Shown here piece by piece: positions 46,501-56,145 of a stretch of 64,000 nucleotides of DNA. Position 1 is the stretch's first letter. The number at the start of each line of letters is the position of its first letter. Both the position numbers and the translations under genes were made by a program. Origin of the DNA: Cinnamomum chago (lineage: Eukaryota > Streptophyta > Magnoliopsida > Laurales > Lauraceae); contig CP142460.1 of assembly GCA_038049695.1 (NCBI GenBank), positions 41,276,501 to 41,340,500 of the forward strand, read 5' to 3'. The notes beneath the pieces are model-generated. The model had not been told where the DNA came from, did no database searches, and worked only from the letters and a program-made list of their open reading frames with translations.

Positions 46501-48207
46501 GAGCCCCAATTAATCACAGTGATCATCAGTACCATCCAATTAACTCTTAATCGAGATGGGTGCGCACTTACTAATGATAAATTCATTAATTGGCACAAGG
46601 GGATAATATATATAGATTCCATCTTGATCATTGTATGTTCCCACAGTCCTACTACCACGTACCCAAGACACCGATGTGTTGCCCTACAGTTGGCCTCACT
46701 CATTGGTGACTAAAAGCAAATGAATAGACAGAAACTTGAGTTCATCAATGTCTCAGGATTGAGAGCCTATTGCTAGGGAATTATGAGAGCAGTCCTTAAA
46801 TCGAGACAGTATTTCATAAGGTGCTTCTCATGGTCCTTTAATACATCCAATGTACTAGCACTGTGATCAAGAATCTTCCATTCTAATGATCGAGACAAAT
46901 CACATTATCTCATAGTGATCAAAGTGCTGCAACCTTATCAGATGAGATGCCCAGTCTCATCACTGGTTGTGAAGATATTTTAAGTATAAGATTTGTGACA
47001 CACGTCTCCCATATGTGGATCTCATCCATATACATATATCACATCTAATAGACTAATGGGACCCGGTTCATCTCATGAACCATTATGTCATATGTATTGG
47101 TCATGTGCATTAAGTAATAAACACCATTCATCTCATGAAAGGAAAGCATGATTTTATTGATAAATAAAGAAATTAATCAATTTATTATATCAACTGATGG
47201 ATTAAGACCACACAATCTAACACTTTATTCAAACAAACAATGATAACATTTTGATTGCTCAAATTTATGTTGATGATATAGTGTTTGGATCTACTTGTAA
47301 TGATCTCACAGAAAAGTTTGCTAATCTTATGAAATCTGAATTTGAAATGAGCATGGTTGGTGAACTTAATTTCTTTCTAGGATTACAAGTTAAACAATTG
47401 TATAATGGAATGTTTATTTCCCAAACCAAATATGCTAAAGAATTAATCAAAAGGTTTGGATTAGATTCAGCCAAGCACATGAACACACCCATGAGCACAA
47501 CACTCAAATTATCTAGGGAATCGAGTGGTAAGAGGGTTGATTCTAGTCTGTATAGGAGCATGATAGGCAGCCTATTATATTTTACAGCTAGTAGACCTGA
47601 TATTGCATTCAGTGTAGGAGCATGCGCCAGATATCAATCTGATCCTAAAGAAATTCATTTGAAAGTTGTTAAAAGAATCATTAGATATGTTTCAGGGACT
47701 TCAGGATATGGCTTATGGTATCCATATGACTCCTCTACTTGCATTGCTGGATACTCAGACGTTGATTGGGCTAGAAATGTGGATGATAGAAAATCTAAAA
47801 GTGGTGGGTGTTTTTACCTAAGAAACTGTCTAGTTGCATGGCACAGCAAGAAACAATCATCCATCTCCTTATCTACAGCTGAAGGAGAATATATAGCAGC
47901 TGGTAGTGGTTGTACTCAAATGCTGTGGATAAGACCAATGCTCAAAGACTATGGTATTGAACAATGCAACATGAACTTGTATTGTGATAACACTAGTGCT
48001 ATCAATATCTCCAAAAACCCCGTCCAACACTCTAGAACCAAGCATATCGATATTAGACATCATTTCATTAGAGAATTGGTTGAAGGAGTCATAGTTTTGA
48101 AGCATATTCCTACAGAAAAACAACTAGCAGACATTCTAACAAAACCTTTGGATGTTTCAAAATTTGAAAATATGCGAAAATCCCTTGGTGTTTGTGATAT
48201 TAGATGA
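43560..48207 (+). mobile_element. SIRE pol region (PR-INT-RT-RH)
   Basis: Protease about 43570-43760 (WYLDNGCSRHMTG). Integrase zinc region about 43930-44060 (LWHQRLGHVN, CGECQKGKQ) and core about 44110-44460 (LLHMDLVGPTKKG, IDDYSRFTWV, RSDHGGEFEN). RT from about 45000 ([40 protein letters not shown]), interrupted by the LTR at 45544-47222, resuming with IAQIYVDDIVFGS at about 47257. RNase H about 47740-48120 (GYSDVDWARN, TKHIDIRHHFIRE, LADILTKPLD). The order PR-INT-RT-RH is diagnostic of Ty1/Copia. Fossil, several breaks. Confidence 0.93.
45544..47222 (-). mobile_element. Ty1/Copia solo LTR (family A), complete
   Basis: 1,679 bp, TGTTGGAAGTAGG...CACAATCTAACA, flanked by the perfect target duplication CTTTA (45539-45543, 47223-47227), and inserted between the conserved ALYGLKQAP and IYVDD blocks of SIRE RT. 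On the minus strand it has GGCTATAAATAAGGG near 46050 as TATA box. The first 1.1 kb match the LTR starting at 22430. Solo state implies LTR-LTR recombination after insertion. Confidence 0.93.
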
Positions 48208-48720
48208 TCTCTCCTTGCTTGTTTGTTCTTAGCATAGTAGTTTCATTTTTTTCAGTTTATTAAAAATAAAATTTTTGGGGGGATTTCGGCTAGCCGTGTC
48301 ACTCTTGACGACTAACCGCCTTGACGGGCCTGTGTTTTTAAAAACTGTGCTATTTCTTTTTCTCTTTCTTCCTTCGAGTGTTTTTCTCTTCCGTTTGGTC
48401 TCCTTCGTCGCTGGTTCTCTGGCTTCCATTCACTCTCATCTTGATAGGTATTTTCTCTCATTCTCTTTCTATTTCTTTCCTTTAATATTGTATTTCATTG
48501 TTTATTGACTGTTATTTCGTATTTTCCTTTTATTATCCTTTTGTGTCTTTCTTCTCTCTGTGTAGGTCATTCCAACCCTAGCTTATCATCCCTCTCTTTC
48601 TTCCATTTTGTTTGTCTCCATTCTTGTGTCCTTGTTTCCCTTTTCCTATTACATATATATAGCATTGTGGTTTTTTTTTTTTTTTGAGTTTGTTGTTTTC
48701 TCTTTCATCTGTCTGAGACA
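48208..48720 (+). other. SIRE spacer between pol and env-like ORF
   Basis: Non-coding, pyrimidine-rich. At 48284-48325 it carries GGCTAGCCG and ACTAACCGCC words, single copies of the palindromic-core motif found as arrays in the LTRs. Confidence 0.6.
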
Positions 48721-49496
48721 ATGCCTCCAAGGATGAAATCAGCTATAAATCATCCCTCTAAAAGAGGACGATCTACTGTTGGCTCCTCGTCTCATCGAGA
48801 GAGACCCTCTCCATCTCCTCCACAATCTTCGTCTCCTTCTCAATCACCATCTGCCTCATCTTCCCCTTCCTCATCTGAGTCAATTAGCCTAAAACAAAAT
48901 GCTCAAATGTTAAATGCCTTCAAAAAGAGACACATTATGGTTGAGCGTCGCACTTTGCGTAACATTCTGGATCCTCATGAAACGGTCATCATTCTTGCCC
49001 ACATTAGCTGGGATAACATTCTAGTTTGGGGGGACAAAGCTTATCCCTCTCTTGTCTACGACATGTATGCCTCCATTACTGATGCTGTGTCCACTATTGA
49101 CTCTTGCTCCTTCAATGTTGCATTCAGAAATCAAGTAGTCACAATTGACCCCGATCATATTTCCTCTATTATGAACATCCCTGTCAATCAAAATGGCCTA
49201 TCTATGGTTACTAACACTCTCACTGAGGCTGAAAAGGCTGAAGCAACCCGTACTCTTTATGGTTATGATGCTGAGTGGGATAGCAAAAAGAATTTTCTTC
49301 CTCTAGCTGCATTGATTCCAAACTATAGACTATTACACAACCTTCAATGTTTATCCTCGTAAGGGCAATAGGACCGAATTAACTATGTATATGGTCAATG
49401 TTCTTCATAAAGTCATTACCGGTGTTCCCATGTGTCTTCCATCTCTTATCTGTCATGCCATTGTGCGGTTTCACCTCTCCCATGCTACAAAGACTT
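48721..49496 (+). mobile_element. SIRE env-like ORF, truncated
   Basis: Begins MPPRMKSAINHPSKRGRSTV, then a Ser/Pro-rich stretch (PSPSPPQSSSPSQSPSASSS), then a folded-looking region (IMVERRTLRNIL, WDNILVWGDKAYPSLVYDMY, VVTIDPDHISSIMNIP). The position after pol and the Ser/Pro-rich start fit the extra ORF of SIRE elements. The middle part recalls the 'putative plant transposon protein' domain (Transposase_32 type) that occurs in such ORFs. No signal peptide or membrane segment is evident in what remains. The 3' part is cut off by the Tat LTR at 49497. Function in this family is unproven. Confidence 0.6.
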
Positions 49497-51972
49497 TGAT
49501 GGACCCGATTTTTTCCTTTCCTCCCCCATTCGTCCCCGGGGCTACCAAGGGGGCCGAATGGAGGGAAGAAGGGGAGAAATGAGAGTATCAACATTTTTTG
49601 TATGGGTATGCCGGATTTTCTATTCTACTTGGAATTTAGAAATGGTGATCCGGAGATCCACCTTCGCAAGTAGAAAGGAAATCAATTTTTTTTCTAACGT
49701 TCCATTGCATATATATTTAAGAAAAGTGACATGGTTTTTTGAATGCCGTGAGAGGCGATTTAGAAATCTCATCAAAATGAAAGACAAGAATTGTGATTTT
49801 TTGTTCTCTTAAAGAAAATACAACATACAACAGAAAAGTAAGAAAATGGATCTGACTTCTCAGGAGATTGTGGGGACTCATTCAGATCGATGGTCGCAAG
49901 TTATGTATGGACTTCGCCATCGTCCTTCAGATGAGAACATGCGATGCTTTGATTCATTTGGCTTGGCTTGGACAAAAGTTTTTTAGAGGATAAGGACCAA
50001 AGGAAGGTCCTATATCTGATAAAAAAACGAAGAGATGGGCTGAAAAGCCACGTCTAGGCCATGTTGAATAGGAGGAGAGAGGGCATTGCCTTGGGGGGAG
50101 TGCCCCCCAAGGGACTTCAATCACCTTGCAGTGTTTGCTGCAACAGAATTTCTTCAAAGAAGGAGAGTTTGTTTGTGCAGAGATTTCTTCGAGAATTCTT
50201 CGGGATTTTTCTTGGATTTTTCTGGTTGATTTTTCTGATCCGTTCTTCTTGGAATGCTCTCCTATTTATAGGCCTTTGGTAGCCATTTAGGAGGGTTTAT
50301 GAGCATTGATGGCTTTAAAGCTCCATGATGGGAGGAGTTACAAGTTTTTATTTCTTGATTTTGTAACTCCTTTTTCCTTGAATCTGATTGGCCGATGGAG
50401 AACGATGGGCATTTAATCGCCTTTAATCTCCATGATGAGAGCAGTTTCATGGCTTTAATGCCATGATGGCTTTGGTTTGTAACTCCTATTGTCTCGAATC
50501 TGATTGAGCCATCCAAAATAATGAGTTAATGACCACATTTAGTTGGGTCAATTAACAACATTAAGTGGTCGTCGGGGATTTGAAGAGTCGCGGGCCGTGC
50601 CGCGTCTTTTGGAATTCTTCTTGCGACGATCGATGACGGATCTTCATGTTGATCGATGTCGGATGATCATGCCACTTTAGACATAGATTGCTAACAGCGG
50701 GCCAGTACAATCTGTCTTGTCGATTTCTCGATTGGTCGGACAGAAAGTGTACTTTCTTGGTTAGCCGGTTGGCGATCTTGGAGTGATCAATGACGATCTC
50801 ATGCTCTTGACAGTGGATCCGAGTTGTAGACGGAGATCGGTCGATTTCGAGTATCGATTTTTTGGAAAACTAAAGGGACTAGAATTCCCGAAACGCAAAA
50901 AGGATCGGAAAACGGGCATTCCGGTGGAAATCTGGCGACCCGGACTTCCAAGGTCGCCAGCGACCATGGGGTATGGTCGCCTTTTCTTAGCCGTTTTTTG
51001 AGCTTTTTTAGTTTTTTTTAGTCGTGTATTTTTCTTGAAATTTTTCCTCATTTTTTGGTTTGATTTTCCTAAAGAAAACCCAATGAGAAGTCGTGGAAAA
51101 CCGAAGCACAAAGTTTCCTATTTTTTGGAAAAGTCGAAGACTTTGTAGCTGATTTTTCGTCAAGAGTCTAAACTAGGTCAAACGATGTTGGAATGACCTG
51201 AAATTTGAGGTGAAGCTTCCAAAGCAGTAGATAGGACCAACCATGGGCTTTTGCTTGAGTTTTGAAGCCGTTTGGAGTACGTCCCTTCGCTGCTAGGCTT
51301 GATTTCGTCGCGAGGAAGATGTCGCGCTTTGATGTGCGGTCAACTAATGTCCGATTGACCTAAAACTTGACAAGGAGCCTATTGGAGTCATTTTGAGATG
51401 ATTCATTGGCTCCGTTTTGGATATCATGATCCCGGGGTGCTCCGCCTCTGGTAGCCTTGATTTTGTTTTGGAGCGTCAAAGTTGGGTTAAACGTTGTCGG
51501 AATGACCTCAAATTTGACGTGTAGCCCTTTTGAAGCATGTTGAAGCTGTGCTCCGTTTGATGAGTGATGGCCTCGGTGATTCTCGTCGTCGAGAGGCTTG
51601 ATTTTACTGCTCGAGGGTTGATGGAGGGTCAAACATTGCCGGTTTGACTTGAAGTTTGGCATGGAGCCTTTTGGAGGTATTTTGAGACCATCTGTAGGCT
51701 CTGATCGAAGTTTTGAGGTCTTCGACGCCGTCGCTGCCAGGAGCACCTGTTCAGTTGCCGGAGAAGTGAAGTTAGGCCAAATGATGTTACTTGGAGAGAA
51801 TCTCTCAAGTTTCCTTTCTTTTGAGAGAGATTTTCTCAAAGTATCTCTCTTTGAGAGAGGATATTTCTCATTCCCTTTCTTTTCTTTTCGGAGAAAATTT
51901 CTCAAAGAATCTTCTCTTTGGGAGAGAATATCTCAAATCTCCTTTTTTTTGGGAAGGTGCTAATGTTTAGCA
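49497..51972 (-). mobile_element. Tat-lineage LTR, minus orientation (3' LTR of element B)
   Basis: Matches 56146-58558 in inverted orientation at roughly 85-90% by eye, up to TGATGGACCCGAT at its left edge and to about 51787 on the right. Read on the minus strand it starts TGCTAAACATTAGCACC next to a polypurine tract, has CCTATAAATAGG (50261-50272) as TATA box and ends CGGGTCCATCA. About 2.48 kb. Its U5 end abuts the SIRE env-like ORF. The part 51110-51780 holds about four degenerate copies of a block with GGTCAAACG, GGAATGACCT and AAATTTGACGTGGAGCC. Confidence 0.75.
50261..50272 (-). promoter_or_regulatory. Tat LTR TATA box
   Basis: CCTATAAATAGG on the minus strand. The inverted partner has CCTATACATAGG at 57718-57729 on the plus strand. 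Confidence 0.55.
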
Positions 51973-51976
51973 CTTA

Positions 51977-51996
51977 CCTCCTTTCTTTTCTCCTTG
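51977..51996 (-). other. Candidate polypurine tract of Tat element B
   Basis: Reads CAAGGAGAAAAGAAAGGAGG on the minus strand directly before the inferred LTR start TGCTAAAC. Confidence 0.55.
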
Positions 51997-52154
51997 TTTC
52001 CTCTTTTGATTTGGTCTCTTCTCTAAAAGCAAGGGGAGGTTGGATCTCTTGCTCTTATTACTTTCTTTTTGCAAAAGTCTTTAAGAGTGCTCCAAGATCA
52101 ATAATTCTTCTTCTTCTTCAAAGATCTTCAAGCTTTTTTTCTTCTTCTCCATCA

Positions 52155-54567
52155 ATGGCTTCAAGTAAGTTTTCTTTTTCAAGAAATTTCCATTGTAGTA
52201 GGATGGTAAGAAAAAGGTTATTTTCTTTCTTTCTTTTTTTCTTTCTTTTTCTTTTTTTTTTGTTTCCCACGGTTTTCTTTTCTTTTCATGTGTTTCTTCT
52301 CTTTTTTTTTACACGTCTTTTTTTTCTTTTCTTTTTTTGTGGCCGTACGGCCATGTGGCAGTGGGCCACGGCCTGTGGGTCAGTCCCCCCCTTTTTTTTT
52401 TTTTTCTTCTTCTTGTTTTTTTTTTATTTTTGCTTTCCTCTCTCCTCTCTCTTTTTTTTGAGGGGTTTCTTTTTCTCTCTTTTTCTTGCTCACCATGATA
52501 ATGAGGTTTATGCAAATCAATATGTTCATGCATTTTTTTTATTTTTTTATGCATAAAATAAAAGGCTAGAATTTCAAGGTCAAGCAAACATGAGTTTTGG
52601 CTTGGACAAAGTTTGATTGGTTTTGACCAAATTGGGTTGGAATTGGTCAAACTTTTGTCAAGGGTTTCCTAGCATCTAATGCATGACAATTTCCTTTCTA
52701 TGCATGATTTTTCTAAATTGAATTGGAAATATGATGATGCATACTTGAAGGTCTTTCGCAAGTTTTGGAATTGGTGCTCGCAGCAATGTTGAGCCCTTTT
52801 CCACTCTTGTGAGGTTTTTGAGGAGCTTTGCAAGTTTTGAAGTTTGGAGCTTGTAGCAATGTTGAGCCTTTCTTCAAGCTTGTGGAGATTTGATAAGATT
52901 GGTTTGATCTCGCAGCAATGTTTGAGTTCAAACCTTCTCTGAAGATGATTCATCGACTATGAGCTTTCAGTGGTGTTGGGCTCATCTTCAAGCTTCCTAT
53001 CTTTTTCGGGATGTTTCCCTTTTCTTAGGAATTGTCCCGGAATCATGCCAAAATTTCGCTAATTTTTTTAGCAAAATTCTGTCATTTTGATGATTGATTT
53101 TTTTTATCCTTTGCAGGTAGTTCCTCCAGAACGAACAAGGGCAAAGAGCCTGTTACTGATGCACCTCGTCAGTCTACCAGGTCTCCTAATGTGGCCGTAC
53201 AACAGGCCAGGGAGAAGGTCCAGTTTGTGGAGAGAAACTTAGAAGAGTACGACTCCCTCAACCATGATGAGGCGAGAGGAAGAGACCGTTAGTGAAGGTA
53301 TGGTTCTTCCTTTTTCTCTTTCCACTTCTTTCATTGAAGTTTCTTTTGTTTTTTATTTTCTTTCTCTCCCTTTTTTAGTGGAAGATGATGATTTGGTGAT
53401 GCCTGACGTTTCGGCTGATAAAGCAGTGACGGATCCGATTGCGGCATCTAAAGAAGAACCAAGGGACTCTGGAGTGATTCCAGAATCTTCACCTGGTATG
53501 ACTTTTTTGTATTTTCTTTTTTCTGTCTGTGCTCTCATTTGTTAACATGTTGCTTGTTTTCTTGTCAACTGACTTGCCACAGGATTCCGATGACTTCGAA
53601 CCATCCATGGATGCGGCCTTTGACGACGCTTCGGATGAACTCATGGAGGCAGAAAGTATTCCGCCAATCGTCGAAGAAGGTATTTGTAGTAATAACCTTG
53701 ATGATAATGATTTTTTCAACAGGATCATAATCATACCTCTTTTGTTTTATTTTGCTGGCAGATTGTGAGGTAGCAGAAGAAGTTCCTCCGTCTTTCTCAG
53801 TACCAGAGCAAGGGATGCCTGCAGTTGAACCAGAAGTAGGGACTTCTTCTTCTAGTTTTATTGTAGCAGAGATGAAATCTTCTGAGTAGATTCCTTCGCC
53901 AGTGTCTCCAATTAGAAAGAGCTTAATGATCACTCCTCAAGTAGGACATGACACGGGCAGTTGGCTAATGGGGAGGGGCGAACCTTCATCCGGGCCATCT
54001 CTTGAGTATCCGAAGAAAGTGTTGAAGAGCGTTTTGAGCTCATGGGTCAAAACTCTTTCTTCTGGCCATTTAGAAGTCAAGCATGTATAGGATATCCTTG
54101 CTGATAGCGAAGAAGTCGGTCTGGACATTACACGTGCGAAGGATTTCGTTGATGAAGTTATAGCTCCAGGCAACAAGTGGAATGAGACCAAGAACTTCCC
54201 AAGTGGTGACTTCTTCAATGAGATGTTTTTGAAGCCTTCTGGCGATGTCAAGTCTGAATTGAACGAGATCTCGCGGACTCAGAAGCAATTCATACTGGAG
54301 AGAAACGTTACCGAGTTGGCTATCATTGAGCTGATAGAAGATCTGCGCCGTGTTGATAGAGAGGTCGTTGATACCAAGCAGCGTTTTGAGCTATTGGAGG
54401 AACAAGCTGCTGCAAAATGGGCTGCCATTGTGGAAGCTCATGCCAGAGAAGGGACTCTAATTTGCCAAGTCAAAGAGGCTGAGAGCAATCTCCGGAGGAA
54501 GACTCAAGAGTACGAGCAATGGCAGATTCTTTGGGAAGAGTTTCCCCGTGCTGCAGATGGATCATGA
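52155..54567 (+). mobile_element. Antisense multi-exon extra gene of Tat element B
   Basis: A gene-like region on the plus strand, antisense to the element whose LTR lies at 49497-51972. A short first exon starting MAS follows a pyrimidine-rich leader. A long T-rich intron-like stretch follows, then exon-like blocks with GT-AG borders: SSRTNKGKEPVTDAPRQSTR (about 53120), acidic blocks (about 53380-53500, 53585-53680, 53760-53890) and a long C-terminal block with a charged coiled coil (VTELAIIELIEDLRRVDREV, about 54310-54560). I recognise no enzymatic domain. Tat elements are known to carry such extra genes, and the same layout occurs at 1492-3490. It shows a few interruptions and is treated as a fossil. 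A captured host gene is the alternative. Confidence 0.5.
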
Positions 54568-54929
54568 CGATCTGCTACATTTTATGGGAAGATTTTGAAG
54601 AAGCGTGGCCTAGAAGGTTTAGAGGCCTCAGGCTAAGAGTCTGCTTGAGGAGTTGAGTCTTTGGTTGAAGACCATGTGAGACTGAGCTCCTGATTCTTGT
54701 AGCAAACCATTTTCTTCTTTTTTTTGGTACCCGTGTATACACATATTTTTTGGTACTCTTTCTCTAGTAGTGCTTGTGGACATTTTTTTTAGCACTTGTC
54801 TTTTTTTGTATTCCCTCTTTTCACTCAAATTCTTTTGCGATAAATTCAAGCAATAGTTAAATGGGAATGTTTGTTTGGAAATTTCATCAAAAGTTTGTCA
54901 TTTTGTGAAAAACATTCTATCAAATGGTT

Positions 54930-55410
54930 GTTTTGGCGTGAAAGTCGAATTTTGAGATGGCATGAAAGCCGAATTTTGAGATGGCATGGAAGCCGAATTT
55001 TGAGATGGCATGAAAGCCAAAATTTGGGTCGGCATGGAAGTCAGAATTTTGTGGCGTAAAAGCCAAAATTTGGGATGGCATGGAAGCAGGTTTTGTTTGT
55101 GGCATGGGAGCCAAAATTTTTGTTTGTGGCATTGATAGCTGAAATTTGTTTTTGGCATGGAAGCCGAGTTTGTGGCATTGATAGCTGATTTTGTGGTGTT
55201 TATAGCCGAGTTTTTTATGGCGTTTATAGCCGATTTTTGGCATGAGAGCCGATTTTTTTGAAAACCGAGTTTTGTTTTGTTGGCATGAAAGCCAAATTTT
55301 GAATTGACATAAGAGCCAGGTTTTGTGGTATTTATAGCTGATTTTGTGGCGTTGATAGCCGGGTTTTTGGCATTTATAGCCGATTTTTGGCATGAGAGTC
55401 GGGTTTTGGT
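54930..55410 (+). repeat. Tandem repeat, 24-27 bp unit
   Basis: About twenty degenerate copies of GGCATGAAAGCCGAATTTTG, with variants GGCGTTTATAGCCGATTTTT and GGCATTGATAGCTG. Reverse-strand open frames (172 and 157 codons, rich in H, K, P, N) are the repeat translated. Amplified tandem repeats in untranslated regions are known in Tat elements. Confidence 0.9.
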
Positions 55411-55424
55411 TTTCAAAAATTCAA

Positions 55425-55860
55425 GTATTGACTAAAAGTCGTCTCCCTGCTGAATGGTATTGCAAGTATCGATGGAATGTCGTCTCCTTCCTCATTCGGT
55501 TGTGAGTATCGCTGGAATGTCGCCTCCTCGTGAATTTGGGTGTAAGTATCGACTAAGCGTCGCTTCCTTGCTTTTTTTTCAAAAAAAATTGGTTTTGTGG
55601 GTATCGATTGAATGTCGTTTCCCCACGATTTTTGAAATTTGAGGTCTTTTTTTTTTACCTCGGTTTTTGTTTGAATTTTTAGGTTTGGGGATATCAACTG
55701 GAATGTTACGTCTCCACGATTTTTGAAATTTTGCAAGTATCAATAGGGTGTCGCTTCCTTGCGATTTTGAAATTTTCGAAGCATCGAATGGGGTTCCCAT
55801 CCTTCCTATTTTTGGGTTTTGCGAGTATAGACTGAGCGTCGCTTCCCCGTGGTTTCTAAA
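55425..55860 (+). repeat. Tandem repeat around GAGTATCGACTGAGCGTCGC
   Basis: Seven or more degenerate copies, 50-70 bp apart, each with a GTATCGANTG...TGTCGCTTCC core and a T-rich spacer. It follows the 24-27 bp repeat directly. Confidence 0.85.
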
Positions 55861-56145
55861 AAACCATTTTTGTTTAAAGACACGAGGGTCGTAAATTTTG
55901 ACTTAAAACCATTTTTGTTTGTAAAAGTCAGGGTGGACTAGGGTGGAAATTCCTGAGTCCTGATTTTGTTGAAGCCAAAAATGTAACTTTGCCTCTTCAA
56001 CATCAAAAAGCCACATGAAGCCTCATCCTACTACAAACGGGAAATGCTACTTCAAGCATAAGATCTTGTCAGAATCAAACAAAAACTGCAAGATCCTTCA
56101 AGACAGCCAAAAGAGGAGTTCACATGAAGTCTCAGGCCATTTCGA
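55861..56145. other. Junction region between the two Tat elements
   Basis: No homology to the opposite LTR was found here and no open frame is notable. The 5' end of the second LTR must lie in or near this interval, but no clear TG start could be fixed. Confidence 0.45.

Larger units (their letters stand above)
27367..49496 (+). mobile_element. SIRE-lineage Ty1/Copia element, nested and 3'-truncated
   Basis: A large Copia element in plus orientation: 5' LTR (27367-27441, 38302-39347 and 40975-41479 once insertions are set aside, about 1.6 kb), primer site, gag, protease, integrase, RT, RNase H and an env-like ORF. Three elements lie within it: the Tekay element at 27442-38301, a SIRE solo LTR at 39348-40974 and a Copia solo LTR at 45544-47222. 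The order gag-PR-INT-RT-RH is that of Ty1/Copia, and the long gag region with two CCHC knuckles and the downstream ORF fit SIRE/Maximus. The 3' LTR is not in the window because a Tat LTR starts at 49497. It is a fossil with about half a dozen coding breaks plus the insertions. Confidence 0.85.

Noticed and set aside
51918-52556. 212-codon plus-strand frame rich in Phe, Ser and Leu, membrane-protein-like
   Set aside because: It derives from T-rich, poly(T)-laden intron-like sequence; hydrophobicity is a by-product of TTT and CTT codons.
54898-55416. Reverse-strand frames of 157 and 172 codons with a regular peptide
   Set aside because: They are a translation of the 24-27 bp tandem repeat; three frames are open because the unit lacks stops.
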